Source: Afipia sp. (GTDB taxonomy: Bacteria; Pseudomonadota; Alphaproteobacteria; Rhizobiales; Xanthobacteraceae). From it: 9,794 bases of DNA. Numbering within the stretch: the first letter of the stretch is position 1; each line of letters starts with the position of its first letter. This document shows, one piece after another, positions 1-6,850 of this stretch. The translations under genes and the position numbers were made by a program. The notes beneath the pieces were generated by a model that saw nothing but the letters and a program-made list of their open reading frames with translations, searched no databases and had not been told where the DNA came from. Location: positions 1 through 9,794 of the forward strand of contig JAGVII010000834.1 in NCBI GenBank assembly GCA_020056155.1. The letters run 5' to 3'.

Positions 1-833
1 AAGCAATTCAACGAGACCGGATCACGGCGACGTTTCTTGTGCCTGCAATGATACTGGTGCTTCTTTTGGAAAAGAATGTCGATCAGATCGATCTGTCGTC
101 GCTGAGGCGTGTGATCTACGGCGCCTCGCCAATTCCAATCGATCTACTGAAAAACGCGCTTCATACTTTCAGGCGAACGGGGTTTGTTCAGGTCTATGGC
201 CTTACCGAAACGAGCGGTGTGATCACCGCGCTTATGCCGGAAGACCATTCTCGCGTCGATAGCGAAGTGATGAAATCATGCGGTCGCCCGATCGACGGCG
301 TCGAACTGCGAATTATCGATGCTTCGGGAGCGCCATTACCCTCGCGCGAAGTCGGAAAGGTCGTCTGCCGGACAACAAGGAATATGAAAGGGTACTGGAA
401 TCGTCACGACGACACCGCCAGGACGCTCAAGGGAGAATGGCTTCATACTGGAGATGCGGGATATCTCGATGAAAACGGATATCTGTATATCCACGATCGC
501 ATCAAGGATATGATCGTTTCCGGCGGGGAGAACATCTATCCCGCGGAAATTGAAAGCGCCTTGTTCGGTCATCCGGATATCGCCGATATCGCGGTCATCG
601 GGGTGCCAGATGAGCGATGGGGTGAAGCCGTCAAGGCGCTGGTGGTATTGAAGCAAGGCGGCGTTGCGGACGCAGCCAGTATTCTGCATTACGCGCGGGA
701 GCGTTTGGCGGGTTACAAGGTCCCGAAGTCGATTGAGTTTTTGCCGGATCTGCCGAGAAATCCAAGCGGAAAGGTGCTGAAGCGCAAGCTCCGTGAACGG
801 TACTGGCAGGGACGCGACAGGCGTGTAAACTAG
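1..833 (+). CDS. AMP-forming acyl-CoA synthetase, C-terminal part (5' end outside window)
   Basis: This is the C-terminal portion of an adenylate-forming acyl-CoA ligase of the FadD-like ANL superfamily, which activates a carboxylic acid to acyl-AMP and then to the CoA thioester in the cytoplasm. The frame is open from base 3, so the GTG at 39 is not a credible start: residues before it (ITATFLVPAM) continue the usual family sequence. Visible motifs in order are YGASPIP, the A5 motif YGLTETSG (195-218), the A7 motif with TGDAGYL (from 447), the hinge-region DRIKD with Arg at 498-500, the A8 block SGGENIYPAEIE, and the A10 block NPSGKVLKRKL with its presumed catalytic Lys at 771-773. The P-loop-like A3 motif lies outside the window. 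The substrate cannot be told from this part; a medium/long-chain or aromatic acid is plausible. It ends with TAG, 53 bp before the LysR gene. Confidence 0.93.
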   Translation, partial: AIQRDRITATFLVPAMILVLLLEKNVDQIDLSSLRRVIYGASPIPIDLLKNALHTFRRTGFVQVYGLTETSGVITALMPEDHSRVDSEVMKSCGRPIDGVELRIIDASGAPLPSREVGKVVCRTTRNMKGYWNRHDDTARTLKGEWLHTGDAGYLDENGYLYIHDRIKDMIVSGGENIYPAEIESALFGHPDIADIAVIGVPDERWGEAVKALVVLKQGGVADAASILHYARERLAGYKVPKSIEFLPDLPRNPSGKVLKRKLRERYWQGRDRRVN

Positions 834-886
834 TATCGCGTGCCCGTCCCATAATCATCCTTTCCCGGGCAGCGCGGAATGCAGAT

Positions 887-1837
887 GTGACCGAAGCAAA
901 CTGGGACCTGTACCGTCTATTCCTGGTCGTGGCTCGGACGGGGAGCGTCAATCGCGCCGCCCACGAACTCGGAATGAGCCAGCCGACCCTGAGCCGACGA
1001 TTGAAAGAGCTCGAACGGTACGTTGGAGCCCCGCTGTTCTTTCGGGCATCGTCGGGTGTAAAGCTCACGCCGGAAGGCGAAGATCTTCGCCGCTCCGCCG
1101 GGGATATTCTGTCCGCCTTTGACTTGTTCAATCGGGAGCTGCGTTCGCGGGTCGGCCAAAGATCGTCCGTCGTCAAGATATCCGCGACGGAAGGAATGAC
1201 AAAGCACTGGCTCCTGCCTCGCATCAAGCAGTTGCGCAGCCTGAACAGTCGTTTGCGCCTCGAACTCACATCGACGGTGCATCAGCAACCCCTGGCAACG
1301 AGCGATCTCGACTTCGTCATCAGAATGGGTGATCCCGGCGAAAGTGAACTGATCGGAAAGCGGGTGGCAACCGTTGCGTTCGGCATATTCGCGTCGGAGG
1401 AATACCTGGCAGTGCATCCTGCGCCGCGATCCCTGGCTCAACTCAAGGATCACGACATTATCGGTCTGACAGAGGATTTCGCCGGATTTCGAAGTGAACG
1501 CGCTGGCCAAATGCAATTAGCCACGCAGTTCTTTGCCGCGGCGGAGGTACGAAATGCCCTGCGCATCTTGCCGGTCGCAAGTCACTTCGCTGCGGCAGCG
1601 GAGGGCCTTGGCCTGGCGTTACTTGCTGTGCCTTTTGCGCAAGCCGAGGGGCTTGTTCGAGTGCTCCCGAATGATACGGCATCCCTGAATGTGTGGTTGC
1701 TTCGCCGCCCTGAAAGCGATCTCAGAAAACTGACCCGAGAGGTCAGGCGGTTTCTGGAGAGCGAATTCGGAAAATCCAGGAGCTGGTTCTCTGGCAATCA
1801 AAGAACTGCTTACGCCTTGACCCGGCGCAAATCCTAG
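887..1837 (+). CDS. LysR-family transcriptional regulator
   Basis: A 316-residue protein with the normal LysR-type layout and length. The N-terminal winged helix-turn-helix spans about residues 6-65, with the recognition region around AAHELGMSQPTLSRRLKELE (24-43) and the typical LTPEGE after the wing. A linker helix follows, then an effector-binding domain from about residue 95 (the SATEGM and LLPRI segments) to about 290. The start is GTG at 887, with a weak GGAA about 7 nt upstream; no in-frame ATG lies near it. It reads the same way as the ligase in front, with no clear terminator between, so the two could share a transcript. The effector and targets cannot be inferred. It is separated from the guanidine operon by nearly 600 bp and faces it in the same direction, not divergently, so control of that operon by this protein is not supported. 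Confidence 0.93.
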   Translation: MTEANWDLYRLFLVVARTGSVNRAAHELGMSQPTLSRRLKELERYVGAPLFFRASSGVKLTPEGEDLRRSAGDILSAFDLFNRELRSRVGQRSSVVKISATEGMTKHWLLPRIKQLRSLNSRLRLELTSTVHQQPLATSDLDFVIRMGDPGESELIGKRVATVAFGIFASEEYLAVHPAPRSLAQLKDHDIIGLTEDFAGFRSERAGQMQLATQFFAAAEVRNALRILPVASHFAAAAEGLGLALLAVPFAQAEGLVRVLPNDTASLNVWLLRRPESDLRKLTREVRRFLESEFGKSRSWFSGNQRTAYALTRRKS

Positions 1838-2395
1838 GAAAAATCAGAATTTAAACAGCGTTGAATGCCATCCGGTAAATTCTGCGGCTGCGAGCCGTCG
1901 CAACCGCTAACGCCTTCGTCCAGGCGCTTTTGACATCTCACGCACGTTCTCATCTCATGTTGTCGCCGATTTCATCTGGACAAAAATGGGAGACTATCGC
2001 GAAGCAATGTCCACCGGGTCGACCACGCTAATCCGCTCTGTAGTTTGACTAAGATCACGGCGGTAACGAACTTGGTACAGTTTCAGTTCTAGATTTCTGA
2101 TGCGGGGTTGGAAGGCGCGCTTGAGAAAGTTCTCCGCTCGCTTTCCGGCACGAAGCCAAATCGGCCATGCAGGCCGCGCACCAATGTAATCAGTATGCTT
2201 CGGATCAAGTTCACTCGAGAGTCCTTTTGAGCCGCAGAGTGATCGAATGTGCGCGGATCGGACCGTAAAGGACAGTTTCAAATAGATGCATGCGGTGCGC
2301 AGTTTTTAGGCAAACTGCCTGTGGGCAGGGCCGGTACGTAGAAAATGCTTCGCACTCTTTTGCAGAATTGCATTGTGTTTCAATCGATTCTCACT
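1838..2395. other. Gene-sparse region between lysR and the guanidine operon
   Basis: No convincing gene is seen here. Close after the lysR stop are two small hairpins (1885-1897 and 1911-1926). A 95-codon minus-strand frame (2281 to 1994) opens with TTG, lacks a clear ribosome-binding site and matches no family I recognise, so it is not called. A 5-bp inverted repeat, CTGCC-TGTG-GGCAG, lies at 2315-2328, about 70 bp upstream of the proposed sigma-54 promoter; it could be a protein site but fits no operator I know. I found no full-length NtrC-type dyad and no IHF site good enough to annotate. Confidence 0.5.
1911..1931 (+). terminator. Weak candidate terminator after lysR
   Basis: A 5-bp G+C-rich stem, CGCCT (1911-1915) with AGGCG (1922-1926), encloses a 6-nt loop and is followed by CTTTT. 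It lies about 75 bp past the lysR stop codon. The stem and T-run are short, so this is only a possible Rho-independent terminator. A second hairpin, CGGCT-GCG-AGCCG (1885-1897), lies just upstream and has no T-run. Confidence 0.3.
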
Positions 2396-2411
2396 TGGCA
2401 CACCTTCTGCA
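2396..2411 (+). promoter_or_regulatory. Sigma-54 (RpoN) -24/-12 promoter candidate
   Basis: The sequence TGGCACACCTTCTGCA has GG at 2397-2398 and GC at 2409-2410 with exactly 10 nt between, the invariant geometry of sigma-54 promoters. It matches the consensus TGGCAC(G/A)-N4-TTGCA except for C in place of the first T of the -12 block. The predicted transcription start is about 12 nt past the -12 element, near 2422, just at the 5' edge of the riboswitch aptamer. Sigma-54 control, probably through NtrC, is common for nitrogen-scavenging genes. No enhancer site for an activator was recognised upstream, so the activator is unassigned. Confidence 0.65.
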
Positions 2412-2420
2412 TCAGCGTGA

Positions 2421-2540
2421 TTGAGTTGGTTGCTAGGGTTCCGGCTTTGCACATGCAGAGTGCTGGTCCGAGAGCGACCGCTTGTGGGAGAGACATCCCC
2501 ACAGGTGCACGGCGGGACAAAAGCCCGGGAGACCTCGTTG
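2421..2540 (+). ncRNA. Guanidine-I riboswitch (ykkC subtype 1)
   Basis: The conserved blocks of the ykkC/guanidine-I aptamer are present in order: CTAGGGTTCCG (2433-2443), CTGGTCCGAGAG (2463-2474), and ACGGCGGGACAAAAGCCCGG (2509-2528) followed by GAGA. Pairings that can be seen include CCGGC (2441-2445) with GCTGG (2462-2466), capped by a small stem-loop; TGTGGG (2483-2488) with CCCACA (2498-2503); CCG (2478-2480) with CGG (2510-2512); and GGG (2514-2516) with CCC (2524-2526). The closing P1 stem is weak by eye (GAG 2423-2425 with CTC 2534-2536). This class binds free guanidinium and turns expression on. It precedes a transporter and guanidine-carboxylase operon, its classic setting. The outer boundaries are approximate. 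Confidence 0.95.
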
Positions 2541-2545
2541 GCCAA

Positions 2546-2585
2546 GGGATTGGCGGAGCGATGGTCTGTCGCCACTCCCTTTTTT
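2546..2585 (+). terminator. Riboswitch-controlled attenuator (Rho-independent terminator)
   Basis: GGGA-T-TGGCG (2546-2555) pairs with CGCCA-C-TCCC (2570-2579) across one T/C mismatch, and six T residues follow directly (2580-2585). This ends 26 nt before the first gene, between aptamer and coding region, so it is placed to stop transcription when guanidine is absent. Two competing pairings are visible. GCCAA (2541-2545) can pair with TTGGC (2550-2554), which would break the left arm. The aptamer's own GGGAG (2527-2531) is complementary to CTCCC (2575-2579). Confidence 0.8.
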
Positions 2586-2599
2586 GTAAATTTTTACAA
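2584..2599. repeat. Short inverted repeat next to the first ribosome-binding site
   Basis: TTGTAAA (2584-2590) and TTTACAA (2593-2599) form a perfect 7-bp A+T-rich dyad with a 2-nt spacer. It begins inside the terminator T-run and ends within the AAGAGGG of the ribosome-binding site. As RNA it would be a weak hairpin; as DNA it could be an operator. It may also be chance. Confidence 0.3.
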
Positions 2600-2604
2600 G
2601 AGGG
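2598..2604 (+). promoter_or_regulatory. Ribosome-binding site of the substrate-binding protein gene
   Basis: AAGAGGG lies 7 nt before the ATG at 2612 and fixes that start. The frame is open further upstream to an ATG at 2345, but that stretch is promoter, riboswitch and terminator. Confidence 0.8.
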
Positions 2605-2611
2605 ATCTGCA

Positions 2612-3685
2612 ATGAACAAACTCACATCCTTTCTCCGATCAGTTGTTGTTGCATCGGCTTTGACTGCAGTCGCTGTTTCGGCTGTGGATGCTGCGCCAAA
2701 GAAGGATTTCAAGGTTGCGTGGTCGATCTACGTGGGCTGGATGCCGTGGGGTTATGCGGCCGATACCGGCATCGTGAAAAAATGGGCCGATAAATACGGA
2801 ATCACGATCGAAGTGAAGCAGTTCAACGACTACGTCGAATCGATCAATCAATACACGGCTGGCGCCTACGATGCCGTGACCATCACCAACATGGATGCGC
2901 TTTCGATTCCGGCAGCCGGTGGTGTCGACACCACAGCGGTCATCATGGGCGATTTTTCCAACGGCAATGACGCTGTCATTCTGAAGGGGAAATCCGATCT
3001 CGCAGCCATCAAGGGCCAGAAGGTTAATCTCGTCGAGTTCTCGGTTTCGCACTATCTGCTCGTGCGCGCGCTTGAAACCAAGAAGCTCGTCGAGAAGGAT
3101 ATCAAGGTCGTCAACACGTCGGACGCTGATATGGCGGCCGCCTACAAGACGCCGGAAGTCACTGCGGTGGTGACGTGGAATCCGATCGTGTCGGAAGTTC
3201 TCGGCTCAAAGGACGCGAAGAAAGTCTTCGACTCTTCGCAGATTCCCGGTGAGATCATGGATCTGATGGTCGCCAACACTGCAGTGGTGAAGGAAAATCC
3301 GAACTTCGCCAAGGCGCTGGTCGGCATCTGGTATGAGACCATCGCCAAGATGAACGCGGCAGGGGTCGAGGGCATGGCGGTGAAGGAAGCCATGGCCAAG
3401 GCATCCGGCACCGATCTCGCCGGCTTCGACAGCCAGCTTGCGTCGACAAAGCTCTTCGACAAGCCTGCTGATGCGGAAGCCTTTACCAAAGGCAAGACGG
3501 TCGGCACGACGATGGATCGCGTCCGCAAGTTCCTTTTCGAGAAAGAACTGCTCGGCAAGGGTGCGAAATCCGCTGACGCCGTCGGCATCGAGCTTGGCGA
3601 CAAGTCGGTGCTTGGCGACAAAGCCAACGTGAAGTTGCGCTTTGACGCGACCTACATGGACGCCGCGGCCAAGGGCAAGCTCTGA
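2612..3685 (+). CDS. ABC transporter periplasmic substrate-binding protein, urea carboxylase-associated (predicted guanidine binding)
   Basis: A 357-residue secreted solute-binding protein of the NMT1/TauA-like type found with urea/guanidine carboxylases. The N-terminus is a Sec signal peptide: K3 and R9, a hydrophobic stretch about 11-25, and a likely cleavage after VDA (about residue 27). The mature part starts with FKVAWSIYVGWMPWGYA, followed by DYVESINQYTAGAYDAVTITNMDAL, the usual N-lobe pattern of this family. The start at ATG 2612 is set by the AAGAGGG site and by the signal peptide; a longer frame from 2345 would translate the riboswitch and is rejected. It is the first gene after the guanidine-I riboswitch, and the permease follows after 29 nt. 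Guanidine as ligand is inferred from the riboswitch and the downstream enzymes, not from binding residues; urea or a related compound cannot be excluded. Confidence 0.93.
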   Translation: MNKLTSFLRSVVVASALTAVAVSAVDAAPKKDFKVAWSIYVGWMPWGYAADTGIVKKWADKYGITIEVKQFNDYVESINQYTAGAYDAVTITNMDALSIPAAGGVDTTAVIMGDFSNGNDAVILKGKSDLAAIKGQKVNLVEFSVSHYLLVRALETKKLVEKDIKVVNTSDADMAAAYKTPEVTAVVTWNPIVSEVLGSKDAKKVFDSSQIPGEIMDLMVANTAVVKENPNFAKALVGIWYETIAKMNAAGVEGMAVKEAMAKASGTDLAGFDSQLASTKLFDKPADAEAFTKGKTVGTTMDRVRKFLFEKELLGKGAKSADAVGIELGDKSVLGDKANVKLRFDATYMDAAAKGKL

Positions 3686-3714
3686 TCTGGACGCTTTCGA
3701 GCAGGAGCGCGGCC

Positions 3715-4533
3715 ATGCGACTCGTCAACATCCGGCCTGGCCGGCAGATGCGGTTCTATCTGGCCGCGCTGCCGTTCGTTTTGCTGGCGGTCGCATACTT
3801 CCTTGGCTCGAATGCGCGACTCGCGGAAAATCCAAATGACAAATTGTTGCCTGCGTTGTCGAGTATGACGCAGGCGGTGAAGCAGATGGCATTTCAGGCC
3901 GATACTCGCACCGGCGCGTATCTCATGCTCTCCGATACGGTCGCGAGTCTTGGCCGGCTGGTCTCCGCCCTGTCAATTTCGACCGCGGCCGCGCTTGTTC
4001 TTGGAATTGTGATCGGATTGCTGCCGGGGGCGAATGCGTTGCTCGGCCCGTTTGTTTCGGTGGCATCGATGGTGCCGCCATTGGCGCTGCTTCCGATTTT
4101 GTTCATCGTGATGGGACTCGGCGAAAACTCCAAGATCGCGCTGATCGTGATCGGAACATTGCCTTGCATCATCCGCGATCTCGCGATGAAAGTGCAAGAA
4201 CTGCCGCGCGAGCAACTGATCAAGGCGCAAACGCTCGGCGCATCGACGTGGCAGATCGCGCTGCGCGTGGTGATGCCGCAGATCCTGCCGCGCCTGATCG
4301 ACTCGTTGCGGCTTCAGCTCGGGCCAGCGTGGCTGTTTCTGATTGCCGCCGAAGCGATCGCCTCAGACTCCGGGCTTGGCTATCGCATCTTCCTGGTCCG
4401 GCGCTATCTCGCCATGGACATCATTATTCCCTACGTGATCTGGATCACGCTGCTTGCCTTCCTGATGGATGCCGCACTGCGCTGGCTTCAGCGCAAGGTA
4501 TTTCCGTGGTTCGCGTCGGTGAGGGCGGAATGA
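3715..4533 (+). CDS. ABC transporter permease (predicted guanidine uptake)
   Basis: A 272-residue inner-membrane permease of the binding-protein-dependent transport family (SsuC/TauC-like). Hydrophobic segments are visible at about residues 14-31, 83-103, 112-135, 139-155, 200-216 and 236-256. The cytoplasmic EAA-type coupling loop is at about 164-185, with the core AQTLGAS at 171-177, which contacts the ATPase. The ATG at 3715 has AGGAG (3703-3707) 7 nt upstream. An extended hydrophilic stretch (about 33-75) between the first and second membrane segments is probably periplasmic. The stop codon overlaps the start of the ATPase gene (ATGA), so the two are likely translationally coupled. The substrate is inferred from the operon. 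Confidence 0.93.
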   Translation: MRLVNIRPGRQMRFYLAALPFVLLAVAYFLGSNARLAENPNDKLLPALSSMTQAVKQMAFQADTRTGAYLMLSDTVASLGRLVSALSISTAAALVLGIVIGLLPGANALLGPFVSVASMVPPLALLPILFIVMGLGENSKIALIVIGTLPCIIRDLAMKVQELPREQLIKAQTLGASTWQIALRVVMPQILPRLIDSLRLQLGPAWLFLIAAEAIASDSGLGYRIFLVRRYLAMDIIIPYVIWITLLAFLMDAALRWLQRKVFPWFASVRAE

Positions 4534-5321
4534 GCGCAATCCGCTTCGATAACGTCTGGAAAGAATACAGCGATCACATCGTGCTCGAGCAGATCACGCT
4601 CGATGTGGAGCCGCGTGCGTTCTTGGCGCTTGTCGGCCCCTCGGGATGCGGCAAGACCACGTTTCTGCGCATGCTGCTCGGCGAGGAGAGTCCGACGCGC
4701 GGGCAGATTCTGGTTGACGGCGTGCCGCTGTCACCGGAGCCGGATGCTGATCGCGGCGTTGTGTTTCAGCGCTACTCTGTTTTCCCGCATCTGACGGTGC
4801 TGGAAAACGTCATGCTCGGACGGGAATTTCAGCACGCGAAGATCACCGGCCATCTGTTTGGAACGGCGAAGCGCGCCGCAACGGACGAAGCGATGACGCT
4901 GCTGGCCGAGGTCGGGCTGGCCGGGCAGGAAAACAAGTATCCGGCGGCGCTGTCGGGCGGCATGCAGCAGCGGCTGGCGCTGGCCCAGGCGATCATGCGT
5001 GGTCCCAGAATTCTTTTACTCGACGAGCCGTTCGGCGCGCTCGATCCCGGTATCCGTGCCGACATTCATGTGTTGATGAAGCGGCTCTGGAACGAGACGG
5101 AACTCACCGTGGTCATGGTGACACATGATCTGAGCGAGGCGTTCCGGCTGGCGACGCGTGTGATCGCATTCGAGCGCAACCGCAACCGGCCCGAGGAGCG
5201 CGAGCGCTACGGCGCCACTATTTCGCGGGATCTCGAAATCTATCCGCGCCGGACCGCCGAAGTCCGGCAGCTTGCACCAATCCGCTCTGGCCGGGACGAC
5301 CCAGCCAAACAGGGAGCATGA
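4530..5321 (+). CDS. ABC transporter ATP-binding protein (predicted guanidine uptake)
   Basis: A 263-residue nucleotide-binding subunit that energises the importer. All key motifs are intact: Walker A GPSGCGKT (36-43), Q-loop Gln80 in VFQRYSVFP, signature LSGGMQQ (141-147), Walker B ILLLDE (161-166), D-loop ALD (170-172) and H-loop His199 in VTHD. It resembles the SsuB/TauB class. A short Arg-rich C-terminal tail after about residue 218 (ERNRNRPEERERYG) lies beyond the core fold and is typical of the uca-linked ATPases as far as I recall. The ATG at 4530 overlaps the permease TGA by 4 nt. The frame is open far upstream into the permease gene, but only this start fits the domain, whose first strand begins at once with IRFDNVWKEY. 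Confidence 0.95.
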   Translation: MSAIRFDNVWKEYSDHIVLEQITLDVEPRAFLALVGPSGCGKTTFLRMLLGEESPTRGQILVDGVPLSPEPDADRGVVFQRYSVFPHLTVLENVMLGREFQHAKITGHLFGTAKRAATDEAMTLLAEVGLAGQENKYPAALSGGMQQRLALAQAIMRGPRILLLDEPFGALDPGIRADIHVLMKRLWNETELTVVMVTHDLSEAFRLATRVIAFERNRNRPEERERYGATISRDLEIYPRRTAEVRQLAPIRSGRDDPAKQGA

Positions 5322-5350
5322 GCCGGGACGGCCCGGCGTGTCTGTTTGAG

Positions 5351-5356
5351 AAAGGG
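5351..5356 (+). promoter_or_regulatory. Ribosome-binding site deciding the start of the UAAP1 gene
   Basis: AAAGGG sits 6 nt before the ATG at 5363. The alternative ATG at 5318, which overlaps the ATPase stop, has AGGGAG only 1 nt in front of it, too close to work well. The later start is preferred. Confidence 0.6.
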
Positions 5357-5362
5357 CAAACC

Positions 5363-6202
5363 ATGATCCTGACCAAGGAGCAGCAGGCCGAAGTCGCGGC
5401 CAACAGAAAGCGCTACGAGGAATTGAAGGCGGCGGGACAAGGGCATGTGCCGCGAGCGCTGCCGCCACCCACTTCGCGCGACGGTGCGGCCATCGCCGCT
5501 TCGGCGATCATCCATCGGGAGATCGTTCCCGGCGGCTGGTACTGGACCACGCGGCTTCATCGCGGCGAGGCATTGCGGCTTGCGAACACCGAAGGCACAT
5601 CCAGCGTCAGTCTGCTGGCGTGGAACGCGGCCGATACCAGCGAACGGTTGAACCACGCGGACACCATCAAGGTTCAATGGGCAGCCAGCCTGCGCAAGGG
5701 CCGGGTGATCCTGTCCGATATGGGCCGTGTATTGTTCAGCATTGTGGAAGATGTCACCGGCGGCGCACATGACGCACTCGCGGGCGGCTCGACAGCGGCG
5801 ACGAACGAAGCTCGTTATCACGCGACGACCTTTCGCAACACGCGCGACAATTTCATTCTCGCGGCCGGTAAACTCGGGCTCGACCGCCGCGACGTTCACC
5901 CCTGCATCGGCTTCTTCGCGCCGGTGAGTGTTGATGCCGATGGGCGATTCCAGTGGGATAATGACCGGCGGCTGGCAGGCGATTTCATCGATCTGCGCGC
6001 CGAGATGGATGTGCTGGTGGCTTTGTCTAACTGTCCGCATCCTCTGGATCCGTCGCCGGCTTACATGCCGGGCCGGGTCGAGATCGTGCGCTATGGCGCC
6101 GGACCTATCCGAGATGACGATCTTTGTCGTTCGGCGAGCGCGGAGGCTGTGCGGGCTTTTGAAAACAACGCACTCCTTTTCAACTCCGGCGTGGAGGCGT
6201 GA
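5363..6202 (+). CDS. Urea carboxylase-associated protein 1 (DUF1989; carboxyguanidine deiminase subunit)
   Basis: A 279-residue cytoplasmic protein of the DUF1989 / urea carboxylase-associated family 1. Family members, together with UAAP2, have been shown to form carboxyguanidine deiminase, which turns carboxyguanidine into allophanate and ammonia. Characteristic stretches are GGWYWTTRLHRGEALRL, the NTEGTSSVSLLAWN segment, EDVTGGAHD with His136-Asp137, the DNFILAAGKLGLDRRDV helix, and EMDVLVALSNCPHPLDP with Cys224. In the loop after His-Asp it reads ALAGGSTAAT, without the CxC that UAAP2 carries there. An upstream ATG at 5318 would add 15 residues of unconserved-looking sequence (SRDGPACLFEKGQT) and overlap the ATPase stop; the ATG at 5363 has the better ribosome site. 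The old 'urea' name reflects the carboxylase annotation, while the riboswitch points to guanidine. Confidence 0.92.
   Translation: MILTKEQQAEVAANRKRYEELKAAGQGHVPRALPPPTSRDGAAIAASAIIHREIVPGGWYWTTRLHRGEALRLANTEGTSSVSLLAWNAADTSERLNHADTIKVQWAASLRKGRVILSDMGRVLFSIVEDVTGGAHDALAGGSTAATNEARYHATTFRNTRDNFILAAGKLGLDRRDVHPCIGFFAPVSVDADGRFQWDNDRRLAGDFIDLRAEMDVLVALSNCPHPLDPSPAYMPGRVEIVRYGAGPIRDDDLCRSASAEAVRAFENNALLFNSGVEA
6193..6197 (+). promoter_or_regulatory. Ribosome-binding site of the UAAP2 gene
   Basis: GGAGG, inside the last codons of the preceding gene, lies 7 nt before the ATG at 6205. It favours that ATG over the GTG at 6199, which would be only 1 nt away from it. Confidence 0.75.
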
Positions 6203-6204
6203 GC

Positions 6205-6846
6205 ATGTCGATTCATACTGTTACCGTCGCCGGTCGCGTTGTTGTCGACACCGAAATTCCTGCCAACGCTCCCTGGTCTGTCGTTGTTCGTAAAGGGCAG
6301 ACCTTGCGCATCATCGACAGTCACGGACAGCAGGCGGTCGATACGCTGTTCTATCGCGCCGACGATTATCAGGAGCGTTACAGCGGGCAGGATACTCTGC
6401 GCGCTCAAGGCTCCGCTTATGTCAGCACCGGCACCCGCATCATGTCCAACGAGGGGCGCGTCATGCTGCGCGTCACTGCGGATACCTGCGGCCTGCACGA
6501 TACGTCCGCGGGCGCTTGCTCCTGCGAAAGTAACGCCGTCCGTTTCGGTCACGGCACGAAATACCTGCATGCCTGCCGCGAGAATTTCCTGATCGAGGCG
6601 GCGAAACACGGCATGTCGAAACGCGACATCGTGCCGAACCTGAACTTCTTCATGAATGTGCCGATCGATCCATCCGGCAACTTCACGGTGGTCGATGGTG
6701 TCTCAAAGGCTGGCGACTACGTCGAAATGGTCGCGGAAATGGACGTGTTGTGCCTGATTTCCAATTGCCCGCAAATCAACAATCCCTGCAACGGCTTCTT
6801 TCCGACGCCGATTCAGGTGATGATTTTCGAAGCGCAAGAGGACTGA
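6205..6846 (+). CDS. Urea carboxylase-associated protein 2 (DUF1989; carboxyguanidine deiminase subunit)
   Basis: A 213-residue paralogue of the preceding protein, the second DUF1989 subunit of the predicted carboxyguanidine deiminase. Visible signatures are the [15 protein letters not shown] segment, the Cys95 of TCGLHD with His98-Asp99, the following SAGACSCES with Cys105 and Cys107, the helix [21 protein letters not shown] with NFFMNVPI after it, and [18 protein letters not shown] with Cys188 and Cys195. The Cys/His set is suited to metal binding, as proposed for this family, though metal content cannot be read from sequence. The ATG at 6205 is chosen because GGAGG is 7 nt upstream; the gene starts 2 nt after the UAAP1 stop. 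The carboxylase gene follows after 4 nt, so the two deiminase subunits and the carboxylase are made together. Confidence 0.93.
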
Positions 6847-6850
6847 TCAC

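Noticed and set aside
631..1516. Long minus-strand frames opposite the ligase end and the LysR gene
   Set aside because: They are antisense shadows of genes with clear domains, have atypical composition and match no family.
1994..2281. 95-residue minus-strand reading frame
   Set aside because: TTG start, no clear ribosome-binding site and no recognisable family; more likely a chance frame, though a gene remnant cannot be excluded.
2346..2366. Possible NtrC-like site around CGCACTCTTTTGCA
   Set aside because: The half-sites are too close together and incomplete compared with the NtrC dyad, so it is not annotated.
2345..2611. In-frame upstream extension of the substrate-binding protein with an ATG at 2345
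   Set aside because: This stretch holds the promoter, riboswitch and terminator. The signal peptide and a good ribosome-binding site both start the protein at 2612.
4164..4529. Upstream extension of the ATPase frame into the permease gene
   Set aside because: It is an out-of-frame reading of the permease with Arg/Ala-rich, low-complexity protein; the ABC domain starts right at the ATG at 4530.
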